Shown here one piece after another: positions 1 to 10,215 of a DNA stretch of 64,000 bases (positions within the stretch are counted from its first letter, which is position 1; every line of letters starts with the position of its first letter). The DNA is from an uncultured Colwellia sp. (GTDB taxonomy: Bacteria; Pseudomonadota; Gammaproteobacteria; Enterobacterales; Alteromonadaceae): the NCBI GenBank assembly GCA_913058145.1, contig CAJXQM010000004.1:1-64000 (forward strand), read 5' to 3'. The translations under genes and the position numbers were made by a program. The notes under the pieces were generated by a model, which worked only from the letters and a program-made list of their open reading frames with translations, was not told where the DNA came from and ran no database searches.

Positions 1-515
1 GGGTGTAAACCGTTCATACTGAGCGCGAGGTACGAGTAGTCGAAGTACGACTGCTCCCTTCGACAGGCTCAGGACCAACGGTAAAGCTTCCTTCGACTGC
101 TTCGCGCTCAGGACAAACGGTGACCGAGGGGGGTGTAAACCGTTCATACTGAGCGCGAGGTACGAGTAGTCGAAGTACGACTGCTTCCTTCGACAGGCTC
201 AGGGCGAACGGTGACCGACGGGGTGTAAACCGTTCATACTGAGCACGAGGTACGAGTAGTCGAAGTACGACTGCTTCCTTCGACCGCTCCCTTCGACTGC
301 TTCGCGCTCAGGGCGAACGGTGACCGACGGAGACCAACGGTAAAGCTTCCTTCGACTGCTTCGCGCTCAGGACAAACGGAGACCGAGGGGGTGTAAACCG
401 TTCATACTGAGCACGAGGTACGAGTAGTCGAGGGGGTGCAAACCGTTCACCCTGAGCGCGAGGTACGAGTAGTCGAAGGGCGACAGGCTCAGGACCAACG
501 GAGGCCGACGGAAAG
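1..515. repeat. Composite array of CCTTCGAC...GCTCAGG-family inverted/direct repeats
   Basis: Repeated blocks such as gtgtaaaccgttcatactgagcgcgaggtacgagtagtcgaag, ccttcgacaggctcagg and ccttcgactgcttcgcgctcagg, interspersed with (g/c)aacggtgaccga; non-coding, downstream of ccmI. Confidence 0.9.
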
Positions 516-542
516 GAGTATGACCGTTCGCTTTACGCTAAA

Positions 543-1850
543 TTACTTAACAAGGCTGTCGACCAATAGCGTAATAGTTTCGGTGTTATTCACGGAGATG
601 TTCTGTACTTCGGCTTTAAAATCTCCTAACTTTATTCCTACACTACCTTGCTGAGAAACAACGGCATAAATGTGCACTTGGCTAACGCTGCTTAAATTAT
701 TGGCCGGTGACATGGTATTTTTATTACTCAAGGTAATTACGGTAGGTAGATCACTGGCCATTAGTTTTTGTGCGGCTAATGGCATACGTTGACCATTGGT
801 TGGAATAGCATAAACAAAAACAATTTTGTCTTCACCTTGCGCTAACTGCTTAGCAATATCATCAGATAAACTGACACTAATGGTTAATTCTGGCCCGGCC
901 AGTTCAGGTTCAGTCTGGGTGGGTTTGTTGCTAGTTAAACTAGAAATGCCAAGGCGACTTTTTGCTTCGTTAACCGCTTCTTGTAATGCGTTTGTATTGA
1001 CCCCTTGTCTTTTAGCATTAATCACTCGTTGCCAATATTCAATGGCTTTTTGGTATTCTTGACTAATGAAATTATGCATTCCTAACAATATATTCGTTGA
1101 GGGATCATTAGGGTCTAGCGCTAATGCTCTATCAATTAAGTTTTGCACCTGTTCATCAATTTGTTGATTGTTTCGATAATAGCTAGCTTGTGCAATTGCC
1201 CCTAATAAATCTGCTTGTTCCCCTTCAATACGAATGACTTGTTCAAAGGCTGTGATTGCCATGTCAAACTCACCTGCGCTAACAAGCGTTTGTCCTAAGT
1301 TATACCAAGCTTTACCATCATCAGGGCTGTTTTCTAGGTGTTGTTGTAATTCTTTAATGTATGCTAGTGCTTGTGCCTGTTGAGATTTTTCTTGTTGCTC
1401 AGCTGATATCTGCGTTTGTTGGTTTGAATGTTCAGCACTAGGCGTCGTAATAAAAGCCATCAAGGTGCCTTGTTTTACATATAACGCAATAGAAAAGGCG
1501 ATAATAAATAAAGATAAAGACAAAGGCCACAACATACTAAGGCTTTTATTACTCACTATTATTTTGGATTCTTTTTCTGCTGCTTCAATATCTTGCAACA
1601 AACTATTATCAAGTTCAGCCAGTAAATACTGATAATTTTCTTCGTCGATACGACCATCACTAAAATCTTTTTCTATTTCAGCTTTGTGCTCTTTATAGAG
1701 TTCAACGTTGGTTTCGTCGCGTATATTATTTTTAGGACTTGCTTGAGTCGACTTGCTGTTCTGATCTTTACTTCTACTTTTAAAGAAAGGTAACCAAACG
1801 ATATACAAAAGTAAGGCAATAAAAACAAGGACGATTAATACTATTTCCAT
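543..1850 (-). CDS. ccmI: Cytochrome c-type biogenesis protein CcmI (TPR domain)
   Basis: N-terminal TM segments, TPR-like central region, last gene of the ccmFGHI series. Confidence 0.85.
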   Translation of the reverse strand: MEIVLIVLVFIALLLYIVWLPFFKSRSKDQNSKSTQASPKNNIRDETNVELYKEHKAEIEKDFSDGRIDEENYQYLLAELDNSLLQDIEAAEKESKIIVSNKSLSMLWPLSLSLFIIAFSIALYVKQGTLMAFITTPSAEHSNQQTQISAEQQEKSQQAQALAYIKELQQHLENSPDDGKAWYNLGQTLVSAGEFDMAITAFEQVIRIEGEQADLLGAIAQASYYRNNQQIDEQVQNLIDRALALDPNDPSTNILLGMHNFISQEYQKAIEYWQRVINAKRQGVNTNALQEAVNEAKSRLGISSLTSNKPTQTEPELAGPELTISVSLSDDIAKQLAQGEDKIVFVYAIPTNGQRMPLAAQKLMASDLPTVITLSNKNTMSPANNLSSVSQVHIYAVVSQQGSVGIKLGDFKAEVQNISVNNTETITLLVDSLVK

Positions 1851-1859
1851 AAGGGTTAA

Positions 1860-2381
1860 CTACTCTTTATCTTTTTTGTCGGTATTTGTGTTTTGGCTAG
1901 CGTTTTCTTTACTGCTCTGTAGTAAATGATTTAATTTATCTTGCTGCTGCGAACTTAAGGCTAAGTCTGCTTTTGCTGCAGGTTTTTTTCGTAAAATAAT
2001 AATCACCACAATAATGCCTGTTAAAATCAATAAGGCAGGACCAAACCAAAGTATATAAGTGAGACTTGATACACGAGGACGATATAAAACAAATTCACCA
2101 TATCGAGATACCATAAAGTTAACAATTTCAATGTCAGCTTTACCTTGTTGTAATAATTCATACAATTCACGACGTAAATCAATGGCAATAGCAGAATTAG
2201 AGTCAGCTAGGTTTTGGTTTTGACACTTAGGGCAACGTAACTCTTTACTTAACGCTTGAAAACGTATTTTGGTCACTTCATCTCTAAATTCAAACGTTTC
2301 AACCGGGCTTGCCTTAGCGGTGTTGGCCATCATCAATGCGTTAACCGTCAACACTACTATGAATAATATTTTATTTAACAT
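1860..2381 (-). CDS. ccmH: Cytochrome c-type biogenesis protein CcmH
   Basis: LRCPKCQNQNLADSNSAIAIDLRRE motif. Confidence 0.95.
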   Translation of the reverse strand: MLNKILFIVVLTVNALMMANTAKASPVETFEFRDEVTKIRFQALSKELRCPKCQNQNLADSNSAIAIDLRRELYELLQQGKADIEIVNFMVSRYGEFVLYRPRVSSLTYILWFGPALLILTGIIVVIIILRKKPAAKADLALSSQQQDKLNHLLQSSKENASQNTNTDKKDKE

Positions 2382-2383
2382 GG

Positions 2384-2944
2384 CTATTTACCCTGCTGCT
2401 TTTCAGCAATTAGTTGCTTAATAAGCGGCTCAAATTCTTTACGCCAAACACGGGTATCAATTGCCCCCGCAAAGCGTTTACGAATAACCCCCTGATGATC
2501 AATAACAAAGGTTTCGGGTGCGCCAAACACGCCTAAATCTAAACCCAGTGTTCCTTGTTCATCAAAAATTGAAAAATGATAGGGATCTTCATAGTGAGTT
2601 AACCATTGCTGCGCGGCTAAACGCTCGTCTTTGTAGTTTAGTCCGTACAATTTAACATAGGGTTTTAATTGTGGATTATTGGCTAGCTCTAACAAATAAG
2701 GGTGTTCATATTTACACGTAGGACACCATGTTGCCCACACATTAAGCAAGACAATATCACCTACCAAATCCGCTTTGGTGACGGTTTTATTGGCATCTGT
2801 TAACGTGGTTAAAGTAAAGTCAGGTAGGGTTTTGCCCACCAGTGCTGAGGGCATATCTTGTGGGTTTAACGATAAACCTCTATAAAGTACCCCCCCTAAC
2901 GCTATCACTAAAATAAGCGGTAAAAAACGAATGATTTTATTCAC
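2384..2944 (-). CDS. ccmG: Thiol:disulfide interchange protein CcmG/DsbE
   Basis: Thioredoxin-like fold with WATWCPTC motif. Confidence 0.95.
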   Translation of the reverse strand: MNKIIRFLPLILVIALGGVLYRGLSLNPQDMPSALVGKTLPDFTLTTLTDANKTVTKADLVGDIVLLNVWATWCPTCKYEHPYLLELANNPQLKPYVKLYGLNYKDERLAAQQWLTHYEDPYHFSIFDEQGTLGLDLGVFGAPETFVIDHQGVIRKRFAGAIDTRVWRKEFEPLIKQLIAEKQQGK

Positions 2945-5001
2945 TATGACAACTCCGAAACAGGTTTGGTACTAGCGTTCACGCTCTCAATGGTTTTGTT
3001 ATTGGCGAGGGCAGCTTCACTTTCTTTACCCTTGCTTTTTTTGGGCACACGGTAGCGTTTATCTAATATAGCTAACAGACCACCAAACGCCATGAAAAGA
3101 GCGCCAAGCCAAATCCAACGAACAAACGGTTTATAATGAACACGAATTGCCCACGCGCCCCCATCAAGCGGATCACCCAGGGCAACATAGATATCTCTAA
3201 ATAAACCGCCATCAATACCGGCTTCCGTCATGCCCATTGTTTGCACTCTGTAAGTACGGCGCTCTGGTTTTAATAACGTAACAAAGTCATTCTCGCCATC
3301 ATTATTTACTTTATAGACATTAATTTGGCCTTGTTCGGCACTATAATTAGGGCCTTCTACCGGAATAACTCCCTTAAATTCTATTTGATAACCTGAGATG
3401 TCGACACTTTCATTTAGTAGCATTTTTACATTCGTTTCGCTTTCATAACTGGAAACGAGTGTAACGCCAACAATAGTCACGGCAATACCGGCATGGGCGA
3501 CGGTCATACCCCATTGGCCTAAGCCTAGTGATGATCTAATGATATATTGATTGATTAAATCTTTGATAACCACTAAGAAAACCCATGAAGCCAAGGTTAT
3601 TCCCATCGCAACAAGTGCATTAAATTCGCCCCCATAAAAAATAGGGAATAATAAACCAAAGACAATAGCCAATACTGACGGTTGAACTAATTGTTTACGA
3701 AGTTCGCCTTTTTTGGCTTTTTTCCAACGTATCATGGGGCCTATTCCCATGACCACAAATAACAAGCTCATAATGGGAACAAAGACGGCGTTAAAATATG
3801 GGGGGCCGACAGAAATTTTGCCATAGCCTAACGCATCCACTAATAGTGGGTATAACGTGCCTAATAATACGGTAGTAGCCGCAACCACTAAAATGATATT
3901 ACACAAGAGTAAAGCGGTTTCACGAGAGTACAGTGCAAATCGACTAAAACTAGCCACATTGCTTGCTCTAAAGGCATACAACGTCAGTGAACCACCCACA
4001 GCGACCGCTAATATAACTAAAATAAAGACACCTCGAGAGGGATCTGACGCGAAAGAATGTACCGAGGTGATAACACCCGAGCGTACTAAGAAGGTACCTA
4101 ACAAACTTAAGCTAAAAGCAAATATAGCTAGCAATACGGTCCAGTTTCTAAAGGTGCCTCGTTTTTCAGTGACCGCCAACGAGTGAATTAACGCCGTACC
4201 AACAAGCCAAGGCATAAAGGATGCGTTTTCAACAGGATCCCAGAACCACCAACCACCCCAACCCAGTTCGTAGTATGCCCACCAACTACCTAAAGCAATA
4301 CCTACGGTTAAAAACATCCAAGCGCCAACTGTCCAAGGGCGAGACCAACGCGCCCAAGCAGCATCCATTTTTCCTGACATTAAGGCAGCAACAGCAAAGG
4401 CAAAAGCAACGGCAAAACCAACATAACCTAAATACAATAATGGCGGATGAATAATTAAACCAACATCTTGTAATAGTGGGTTTAAATCACGCCCTTCTAA
4501 TGGCACATTAGGCCATAGACGTTCAAAGGGGTTAGAGGTAAGCAAGGTAAACGCAATAAAAGCAACCGCTACCATTCCCATGATAGCCAACACACGCGCA
4601 ATAAACTCTTCTTCAACATTTTTAGAAAAGGAGGCGACAGCCATTGTCCATGCGGTTAACGAGAAAACCCAGAGTAATAAAGAGCCTTCATGTCCTCCCC
4701 ACACAGCACTTATTTTAAAATAGTAAGGTAAGTGACTATTAGAATGGCCAGCGATATATTTAATAGAAAAATCATCAAGCACAAAGCTATACGCTAAAAT
4801 ACAAATACTGATGGCCGTAAAAATGAACATGCCAAAGGTAAGAGGCTTAGCATAACTCATTAATTTAGTTTGCGAACTATGTACGCCTACCAAAGGTATT
4901 ATGCTCAAACATAGTGCAAACGCAAAAGCGATAACCAAAGCAAGATGGCCAAGCTCAGGTAAAAGATGAGGTATTAATTGGGGGACCACGTCAGGGATCA
5001 T
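2944..5001 (-). CDS. ccmF: Heme lyase CcmF
   Basis: WGGWWFWDPVENASFMPWL tryptophan-rich motif, multispanning membrane protein. Confidence 0.97.
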   Translation of the reverse strand: MIPDVVPQLIPHLLPELGHLALVIAFAFALCLSIIPLVGVHSSQTKLMSYAKPLTFGMFIFTAISICILAYSFVLDDFSIKYIAGHSNSHLPYYFKISAVWGGHEGSLLLWVFSLTAWTMAVASFSKNVEEEFIARVLAIMGMVAVAFIAFTLLTSNPFERLWPNVPLEGRDLNPLLQDVGLIIHPPLLYLGYVGFAVAFAFAVAALMSGKMDAAWARWSRPWTVGAWMFLTVGIALGSWWAYYELGWGGWWFWDPVENASFMPWLVGTALIHSLAVTEKRGTFRNWTVLLAIFAFSLSLLGTFLVRSGVITSVHSFASDPSRGVFILVILAVAVGGSLTLYAFRASNVASFSRFALYSRETALLLCNIILVVAATTVLLGTLYPLLVDALGYGKISVGPPYFNAVFVPIMSLLFVVMGIGPMIRWKKAKKGELRKQLVQPSVLAIVFGLLFPIFYGGEFNALVAMGITLASWVFLVVIKDLINQYIIRSSLGLGQWGMTVAHAGIAVTIVGVTLVSSYESETNVKMLLNESVDISGYQIEFKGVIPVEGPNYSAEQGQINVYKVNNDGENDFVTLLKPERRTYRVQTMGMTEAGIDGGLFRDIYVALGDPLDGGAWAIRVHYKPFVRWIWLGALFMAFGGLLAILDKRYRVPKKSKGKESEAALANNKTIESVNASTKPVSELS

Positions 5002-5218
5002 TTATTTCTCCGGTTACTCTTATATACGTTTTCAGCTTTGTGTTTATTTAAAATGCGCTTTACAGTGAATAAAGTACGTTTAAATACAACAAGCTAAAAA
5101 TAGTGGCGCAATTCTATCACATATAGAAATAAGTACAGGTTAAATGCCCAGACAATTGTTTCTTAATGTTACAATTTTACTCATAGGTTTTATTATTCGA
5201 TTTTAATAGAGCTATGGT

Positions 5219-6031
5219 ATGATATTGCGCTATAGAATAATACGATCCAAATCAAAAAACGATCTGCATCAAAATAAAGCTAATAGAGTTAGGTTAGACT
5301 TTGTTAGGTACTTTCAATATGTTAAAGAGTGTATATTTCCCTTGTCAGCCAATTTAGCCGCCAGTGAAACCGACAGTTTAGCAGCCGAGAATCAACCTGC
5401 TTTACTCAGTGCCACTAACCTTACTTGTATTCGTGAAGAGCGTTTATTGTTTGATCAATTAACGCTTGAAATAAATGCCGGTGATATTGTACAAATAGAA
5501 GGCCCTAACGGTTCTGGAAAAACGAGCCTATTACGAATTTTAGCGGGGTTATCTCAACCTTATAACGGCGATGTTTTCTATAAAAATCAATTGATTACTC
5601 AATCTCGCGAAGAATTCCATCAAAATTTACTGTATCTAGGACATTTAGCTGGGGTAAAGGATGAGATGACTGCACAAGAAAATTTAAATTTCAATCTAAC
5701 ATTACATGGCTTATCTATTCATTCGAGTGAACTTGAAGAAACACTCACCTTGGCAAACTTAACGGGGTTTGAAGATAGCTTAGCATCCCATTTAAGTGCA
5801 GGACAACATCGACGAATAGCCTTAGCACGGCTATATAAATCGACTGCTGACATCTGGATTTTAGATGAGCCTTTTACCGCCATAGATAAACAAGGGGTGA
5901 ATTCGTTAGAGCAATTATTTAAAGCCCATATAAAACAAGGTGGTTGTGTTATTTTGACCACTCATCAAGATTTACTGACTTTTTCGCCTTCGCAAGTAAA
6001 AAAAATCACTTTAGACTATATAGGTGAATAG
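5219..6031 (+). CDS. ccmA: Heme exporter ATP-binding protein CcmA (start uncertain; long N-terminal ORF extension)
   Basis: Walker [10 protein letters not shown], signature [18 protein letters not shown]; followed by ccmB. Confidence 0.93.
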   Translation: MILRYRIIRSKSKNDLHQNKANRVRLDFVRYFQYVKECIFPLSANLAASETDSLAAENQPALLSATNLTCIREERLLFDQLTLEINAGDIVQIEGPNGSGKTSLLRILAGLSQPYNGDVFYKNQLITQSREEFHQNLLYLGHLAGVKDEMTAQENLNFNLTLHGLSIHSSELEETLTLANLTGFEDSLASHLSAGQHRRIALARLYKSTADIWILDEPFTAIDKQGVNSLEQLFKAHIKQGGCVILTTHQDLLTFSPSQVKKITLDYIGE

Positions 6032-6086
6032 CAGATCATGAGTAACCAGTTTCGAATATGCAATCAAGAACAGAGTCGAGCACAGA

Positions 6087-6776
6087 ATGTCAGTAGCTAA
6101 TTTGTCCTATCGCGCTGTTTTTGCTTTAGTGCTCAAACGCGACTTAACCATTGCCATGCGCCATAAAGATGACATTATCAATCCGTTGTTATTTTTTGTT
6201 ATCGTTGTCACCTTGTTTCCGTTAGGGATTGGCCCAGAAGCACAAACATTAAGCCGCATAGCACCAGGGATTATCTGGGTGGCGGCACTTTTATCGACAC
6301 TGTTATCTTTAGATCGATTATTTAAGTCTGATCATGTTGATGGTTCATTAGAGCAAATGTTACTCAGCCCACAACCTGTCTTTATATTAGTGCTCGCAAA
6401 AATTGTTGCCCACTGGCTTATCACTGGCTTACCACTTATTTTAATTGCCCCTTTACTCGCGGTACTTTTACACTTAAACGAACAAAGTTATGGCGCGCTA
6501 ATATTAACGCTGTTACTTGGCACCCCAGTATTAAGTTTGCTTGGCGCTATTGGTGTCGCCCTAACCGTTGGTATAAAAAAAGGGGGCGTATTACTGAGCT
6601 TATTAGTATTACCTTTATATATTCCGGTATTGATTTTTGCCACTAGCGCTATCGATACCGCCGCACTTGGCTTACCTTATAGCGGCCAACTTGCTATAAT
6701 TGCCGCGCTATTTTTTGGCTCCTTAACGTTAGCGCCTTTTGCTGTTGGTGCCGCGTTAAAAGTCAGTACCAATTAG
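6087..6776 (+). CDS. ccmB: Heme exporter permease CcmB
   Basis: Six-TM ABC permease between ccmA and ccmC. Confidence 0.95.
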   Translation: MSVANLSYRAVFALVLKRDLTIAMRHKDDIINPLLFFVIVVTLFPLGIGPEAQTLSRIAPGIIWVAALLSTLLSLDRLFKSDHVDGSLEQMLLSPQPVFILVLAKIVAHWLITGLPLILIAPLLAVLLHLNEQSYGALILTLLLGTPVLSLLGAIGVALTVGIKKGGVLLSLLVLPLYIPVLIFATSAIDTAALGLPYSGQLAIIAALFFGSLTLAPFAVGAALKVSTN

Positions 6777-6811
6777 CTTTAATGTTACAGAAAAAAGAGA
6801 GAACATAAACT

Positions 6812-7576
6812 ATGTGGAAATGGTTACATCCCTACGCAAATCCAGAAGTGTCTTATCACTTTGCTGGAAAAATACTTCCTTGGTTAAGTGCCTTAGCCGC
6901 ACTATTTTTATCTATTGGTCTTATTTGGGCGTTGGCATTTGCGCCTGCCGATTATCAACAAGGCGATAGTTTTCGTATTTTTTATATTCATGTGCCCGCA
7001 GCGTCACTTTCAATGGGTATCTATTTAGGGATGGCAATAGCAGCTTTTACCAGCCTTGTATGGCAATTTAAATTAGCCGATGCCTCTGCTGCCGCCATGG
7101 CACCTGTTGGCGCAACGTTTACCGCCATAGCACTTATTACCGGTGCTGCATGGGGAAAACCTATGTGGGGAACGTGGTGGATTTGGGACGCGCGGTTAAC
7201 TTCAGAGCTAATTTTATTGTTTTTATATTTAGGCGTTATCGCATTGCACAACGCTTTTGAAGATAAAAATTTAGCTGGTAAAGCCGCCGGTATCTTAACG
7301 TTAGTTGGCGTGATTAACTTACCCATTATTAAGTATTCAGTCGAATGGTGGAATACGTTGCATCAAGGCTCTACTGTCAGTAAGTTAGGTAAACCGTCAA
7401 TGTCTGTTGATATGCTATGGCCATTTGTATTTTGTTTTCTTGGCTTTATTTTTCTCGTTAGCGTTTTTATCTGTATTCGTTTTCGCAGTGAAATTTTAGC
7501 GCGAAATAGCATTCGACCTTGGGTGAGAACTCTAGTGTCAGAGCACATAGCGCAGGAGAAAACCAATGCAGTTTGA
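6812..7576 (+). CDS. ccmC: Heme export protein CcmC
   Basis: WGKPMWGTWWIWDARLTSELILLFLYLG motif. Confidence 0.97.
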   Translation: MWKWLHPYANPEVSYHFAGKILPWLSALAALFLSIGLIWALAFAPADYQQGDSFRIFYIHVPAASLSMGIYLGMAIAAFTSLVWQFKLADASAAAMAPVGATFTAIALITGAAWGKPMWGTWWIWDARLTSELILLFLYLGVIALHNAFEDKNLAGKAAGILTLVGVINLPIIKYSVEWWNTLHQGSTVSKLGKPSMSVDMLWPFVFCFLGFIFLVSVFICIRFRSEILARNSIRPWVRTLVSEHIAQEKTNAV

Positions 7577-7814
7577 TAGCTTTAGTGCTTTTATTAATAT
7601 GGGCGGATATGGTTTTTATGTTTGGTTATCCTATGGTGTAGCTACGGCCTTATTACTCATTTTAATGTTTAGTTCTGTCACGGGTCATAAACACGTCATC
7701 AAAAATATTGCCCAACGTAAACAAAGAGAAGATAAGCTTCGCCAAGTTCGTGAGCAGCGACAAAAGCAAGATAAACAGTCAAAATCAACACTATCTGAAG
7801 AGGTTACAGAATGA
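7566..7814 (+). CDS. ccmD: Heme exporter protein CcmD
   Basis: Small single-TM protein ([13 protein letters not shown]) between ccmC and ccmE. Confidence 0.9.
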   Translation: MQFDSFSAFINMGGYGFYVWLSYGVATALLLILMFSSVTGHKHVIKNIAQRKQREDKLRQVREQRQKQDKQSKSTLSEEVTE

Positions 7815-8335
7815 ATCCACGTCGTAAAAAACGCTTAACCATTGTCGGTTCAGTTTTAGCTGGCATAGCGGTTGTCTCGGGCTTAGTATTATATGCATTG
7901 AGCCAAAATATTGATTTGTTTTATACGCCTGCAGAAATCACCCAAGGAAAAAAAGATTCGGGTATTAAGCCTCAGATTGGTCAGCGTATTCGTATTGGTG
8001 GGCTAGTCGTACCTAATACAGTAAAACGCGATCCCGATAATTTAAAAGTCTCCTTTAGTTTATCTGATATGAAGATGCCAATTGTATTTGATGAGAGTGA
8101 CCTTATGGTCAGTGTTCATTACGAGGGTATATTGCCTGATTTGTTTAGAGAGGCACAAGGCATTGTTGCTAATGGTACCTTAACGCGTAGTTCATCTGGT
8201 GAACTCTATGTAGAGGCCAGTGAAGTGTTAGCAAAACATGACGAAAACTACATGCCAACTGAGCTTGCCGAGGCTGCGGGTAAGAATTATAAAAAATTAG
8301 ATTATAGTGATAAACAGTTAAATAATGGTTATTAA
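7811..8335 (+). CDS. ccmE: Heme chaperone CcmE
   Basis: MNPRRKKRL start, [22 protein letters not shown] core and HDENYMP heme-binding motif. Confidence 0.97.
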   Translation: MNPRRKKRLTIVGSVLAGIAVVSGLVLYALSQNIDLFYTPAEITQGKKDSGIKPQIGQRIRIGGLVVPNTVKRDPDNLKVSFSLSDMKMPIVFDESDLMVSVHYEGILPDLFREAQGIVANGTLTRSSSGELYVEASEVLAKHDENYMPTELAEAAGKNYKKLDYSDKQLNNGY

Positions 8336-8400
8336 TATTTGTATCAATTGGTATTACAGCTATTAAATACTACTTAAATTAGACAAAATCTAAACCTAAA

Positions 8401-8427
8401 AAAGCCGCAACTATTTGCGGTTTTTTG
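8401..8427 (+). terminator. Rho-independent terminator downstream of ccmE
   Basis: GCCGCAA-cta-TTTGCGG stem followed by T-tract. Confidence 0.8.
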
Positions 8428-8441
8428 TTTTTCTATTGTTA

Positions 8442-8823
8442 TTACCTAACTTGCCTATGTACTTTACTCAGGAGTTTATTAATAACGTCATATTCGACTG
8501 TTCCCTTCGACAGGCTCAGGGCAAACGGAGTGTTTACGTTCATCCTGAGCCTGTCGAAGGCTCAAGGCAAACGGAGTGTTTCCGTTCATCCTGAGCCTGT
8601 TGAAGGCTCAGGGCAAACGGAGTGTTTCCGTTCATTCTGAGCCTGTTGAAGGCTCAGGGCAAATGGAGTGTTTCCGCTCATCCTGAGCCTGTCGAAGGCT
8701 CATGGCAAATGGAGTGTTTCCGTTCATTCTGAGCCTGTCGAAGGAAGGATTTATGGTTTTATTTGACACATTCTACTCACTCAAGCTAGGCTCCTGATTG
8801 ATCTACATAGGCATGTTACCTAA
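8442..8823. mobile_element. MITE-like element (8450-8815) with imperfect TIRs and 8-bp direct repeats TTACCTAA (8442-8449 and 8816-8823)
   Basis: Left end CTTGCCTATGTACTTTACTCAGGA; reverse complement of right end CATGCCTATGTAGATCAATCAGGA; TTACCTAA flanks both ends exactly; no ORF. Confidence 0.7.
8541..8744. repeat. 46-bp tandem repeat, about 4.4 copies
   Basis: CAT(C/T)CTGAGCCTG(T)(C/T)GAAGG starts at 8541, 8587, 8633, 8679 and 8725 (exact 46-bp spacing); an inverted arm CCTTCGACAGGCTCAGG lies at about 8504-8520. Confidence 0.95.
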
Positions 8824-8854
8824 AGACTAGCTATAGCGCTTTTCTTTACCTAAC

Positions 8855-9718
8855 TTAACCATACAATTTGGCCGCTTCCAATGTGTTTTTAAGCAAGCAG
8901 GCAATAGTCATAGGGCCAACACCACCAGGAACCGGTGTTATTGCACCACAAACCTCGCTAACAGCCGCATAATCAACATCGCCAACCAATTTCATTTTAC
9001 CGGTAACCATATCTTCAATTCGGTTAATACCCACGTCAATAACCGTTGCACCTTTTTTCACCCAGTCAGCTTGTACAAACTCAGCACGACCAACGGCAGC
9101 AATTAAAATATCGGCTTGTTGACATATTTGAGGAAGATTTTCAGTGCGCGAGTGAGCAATAGTGACGGTACAGTTTTGTTGTAATAATAATAAGGCAACC
9201 GGTTTACCAACAATATTTGAGCGACCAATAACCACCGCATGCTTACCTGATAAATCATTACCTAAGTGCTGCTTAGCGAGAATAATACACCCTTGTGGTG
9301 TACAAGGAACCATGGCGCCTGACTCACCATTAAGTAATCGCCCTGCGTTCATTGCATGAAAACCATCTACGTCTTTTTCTGGTGTTATAGCACCAATAAC
9401 AAGGCTCTCATCAAGGTGTTTAGGCAAGGGTAATTGCACTAAAATACCGTGAACACTCGTGTCGTTATTTAAGTGAGTTAATTGCGACAACAGTTCAGCT
9501 TGACTGCAATTTTCAGGTAAGCGAATTTCATTTGAAATCATACCCACTTCAGTTGTTTGCTTGGCTTTATTACGAACATACACTTGGCTGGCGGGATCGT
9601 CACCAACCAGTACCACCGTTAAACTAGGCGTAATTCCTTTTGACGCTTTAAGGGCTATCACGTCTTTTGCAATGGTTATTCTTAATTTTGCTGCGGCTTG
9701 TTTACCATCAATTATCAT
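8855..9718 (-). CDS. folD: Bifunctional methylenetetrahydrofolate dehydrogenase/cyclohydrolase FolD
   Basis: [25 protein letters not shown] and [15 protein letters not shown] motifs. Confidence 0.97.
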   Translation of the reverse strand: MIIDGKQAAAKLRITIAKDVIALKASKGITPSLTVVLVGDDPASQVYVRNKAKQTTEVGMISNEIRLPENCSQAELLSQLTHLNNDTSVHGILVQLPLPKHLDESLVIGAITPEKDVDGFHAMNAGRLLNGESGAMVPCTPQGCIILAKQHLGNDLSGKHAVVIGRSNIVGKPVALLLLQQNCTVTIAHSRTENLPQICQQADILIAAVGRAEFVQADWVKKGATVIDVGINRIEDMVTGKMKLVGDVDYAAVSEVCGAITPVPGGVGPMTIACLLKNTLEAAKLYG

Positions 9719-9769
9719 GTGATTTTCTTCGTATTTTATTAAGTGGACGCTATTAGTTATAGCCGTTAG

Positions 9770-9994
9770 TTAAGTAAGGTAGTGAGCCGATAAGATACCG
9801 TCACCTAGCGTATTAAGAATTTTAATCTCGCCATCACAAACCGCGATAATTGACTTTCCCTCTTTAAATGCTTTAGGAATAATCACTCGTCCCTCAGCAT
9901 TTTGTTCCAAGATTTCCACTGTGTAATGAAGCGTTAAGCCATGATCACAATAATATATAATGGTAACTTTACGTTGTTGTGGTGCACTTATCAT
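9770..9994 (-). CDS. Small conserved protein, TIGR02922/DUF2375-like
   Basis: 74 aa, resembles the small family known from Colwellia and related genera (recalled, not searched). Confidence 0.5.
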   Translation of the reverse strand: MISAPQQRKVTIIYYCDHGLTLHYTVEILEQNAEGRVIIPKAFKEGKSIIAVCDGEIKILNTLGDGILSAHYLT

Positions 9995-10215
9995 AATTGA
10001 CTACTTATATTATCTGAAGCTCTTATGAACGCTAAATATACACGAACCATTAAAAGAGTAATAGAGCTTACACATTTTTTATCATAACATCATCAAATTG
10101 GACTATCCTAAATTAACCGTCGGTGATTTCAACGTTAAATTGTTACTCACCCCTGGTTATCGACTAAGATTAACCACAAAAGTTATCTGCCATACTATTT
10201 ACGCAGGAGGTCACT

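Noticed and set aside
436-654. Short ORF of 72 aa
   Set aside because: Translation is largely repeat-array sequence and overlaps the 3' end of ccmI antisense.
543-8335. Divergent split of the ccm genes as a novel arrangement
   Set aside because: ccmABCDE divergent from the ccmF-I group is, from memory, known in related genera such as Shewanella.
8425-8640. Short ORF of 71 aa
   Set aside because: Encoded by the MITE-like element and its 46-bp repeats; no protein-like features.
8541-8744. CRISPR array
   Set aside because: The 46-bp period is continuous tandem repetition with no unique spacers, and there are no cas genes.
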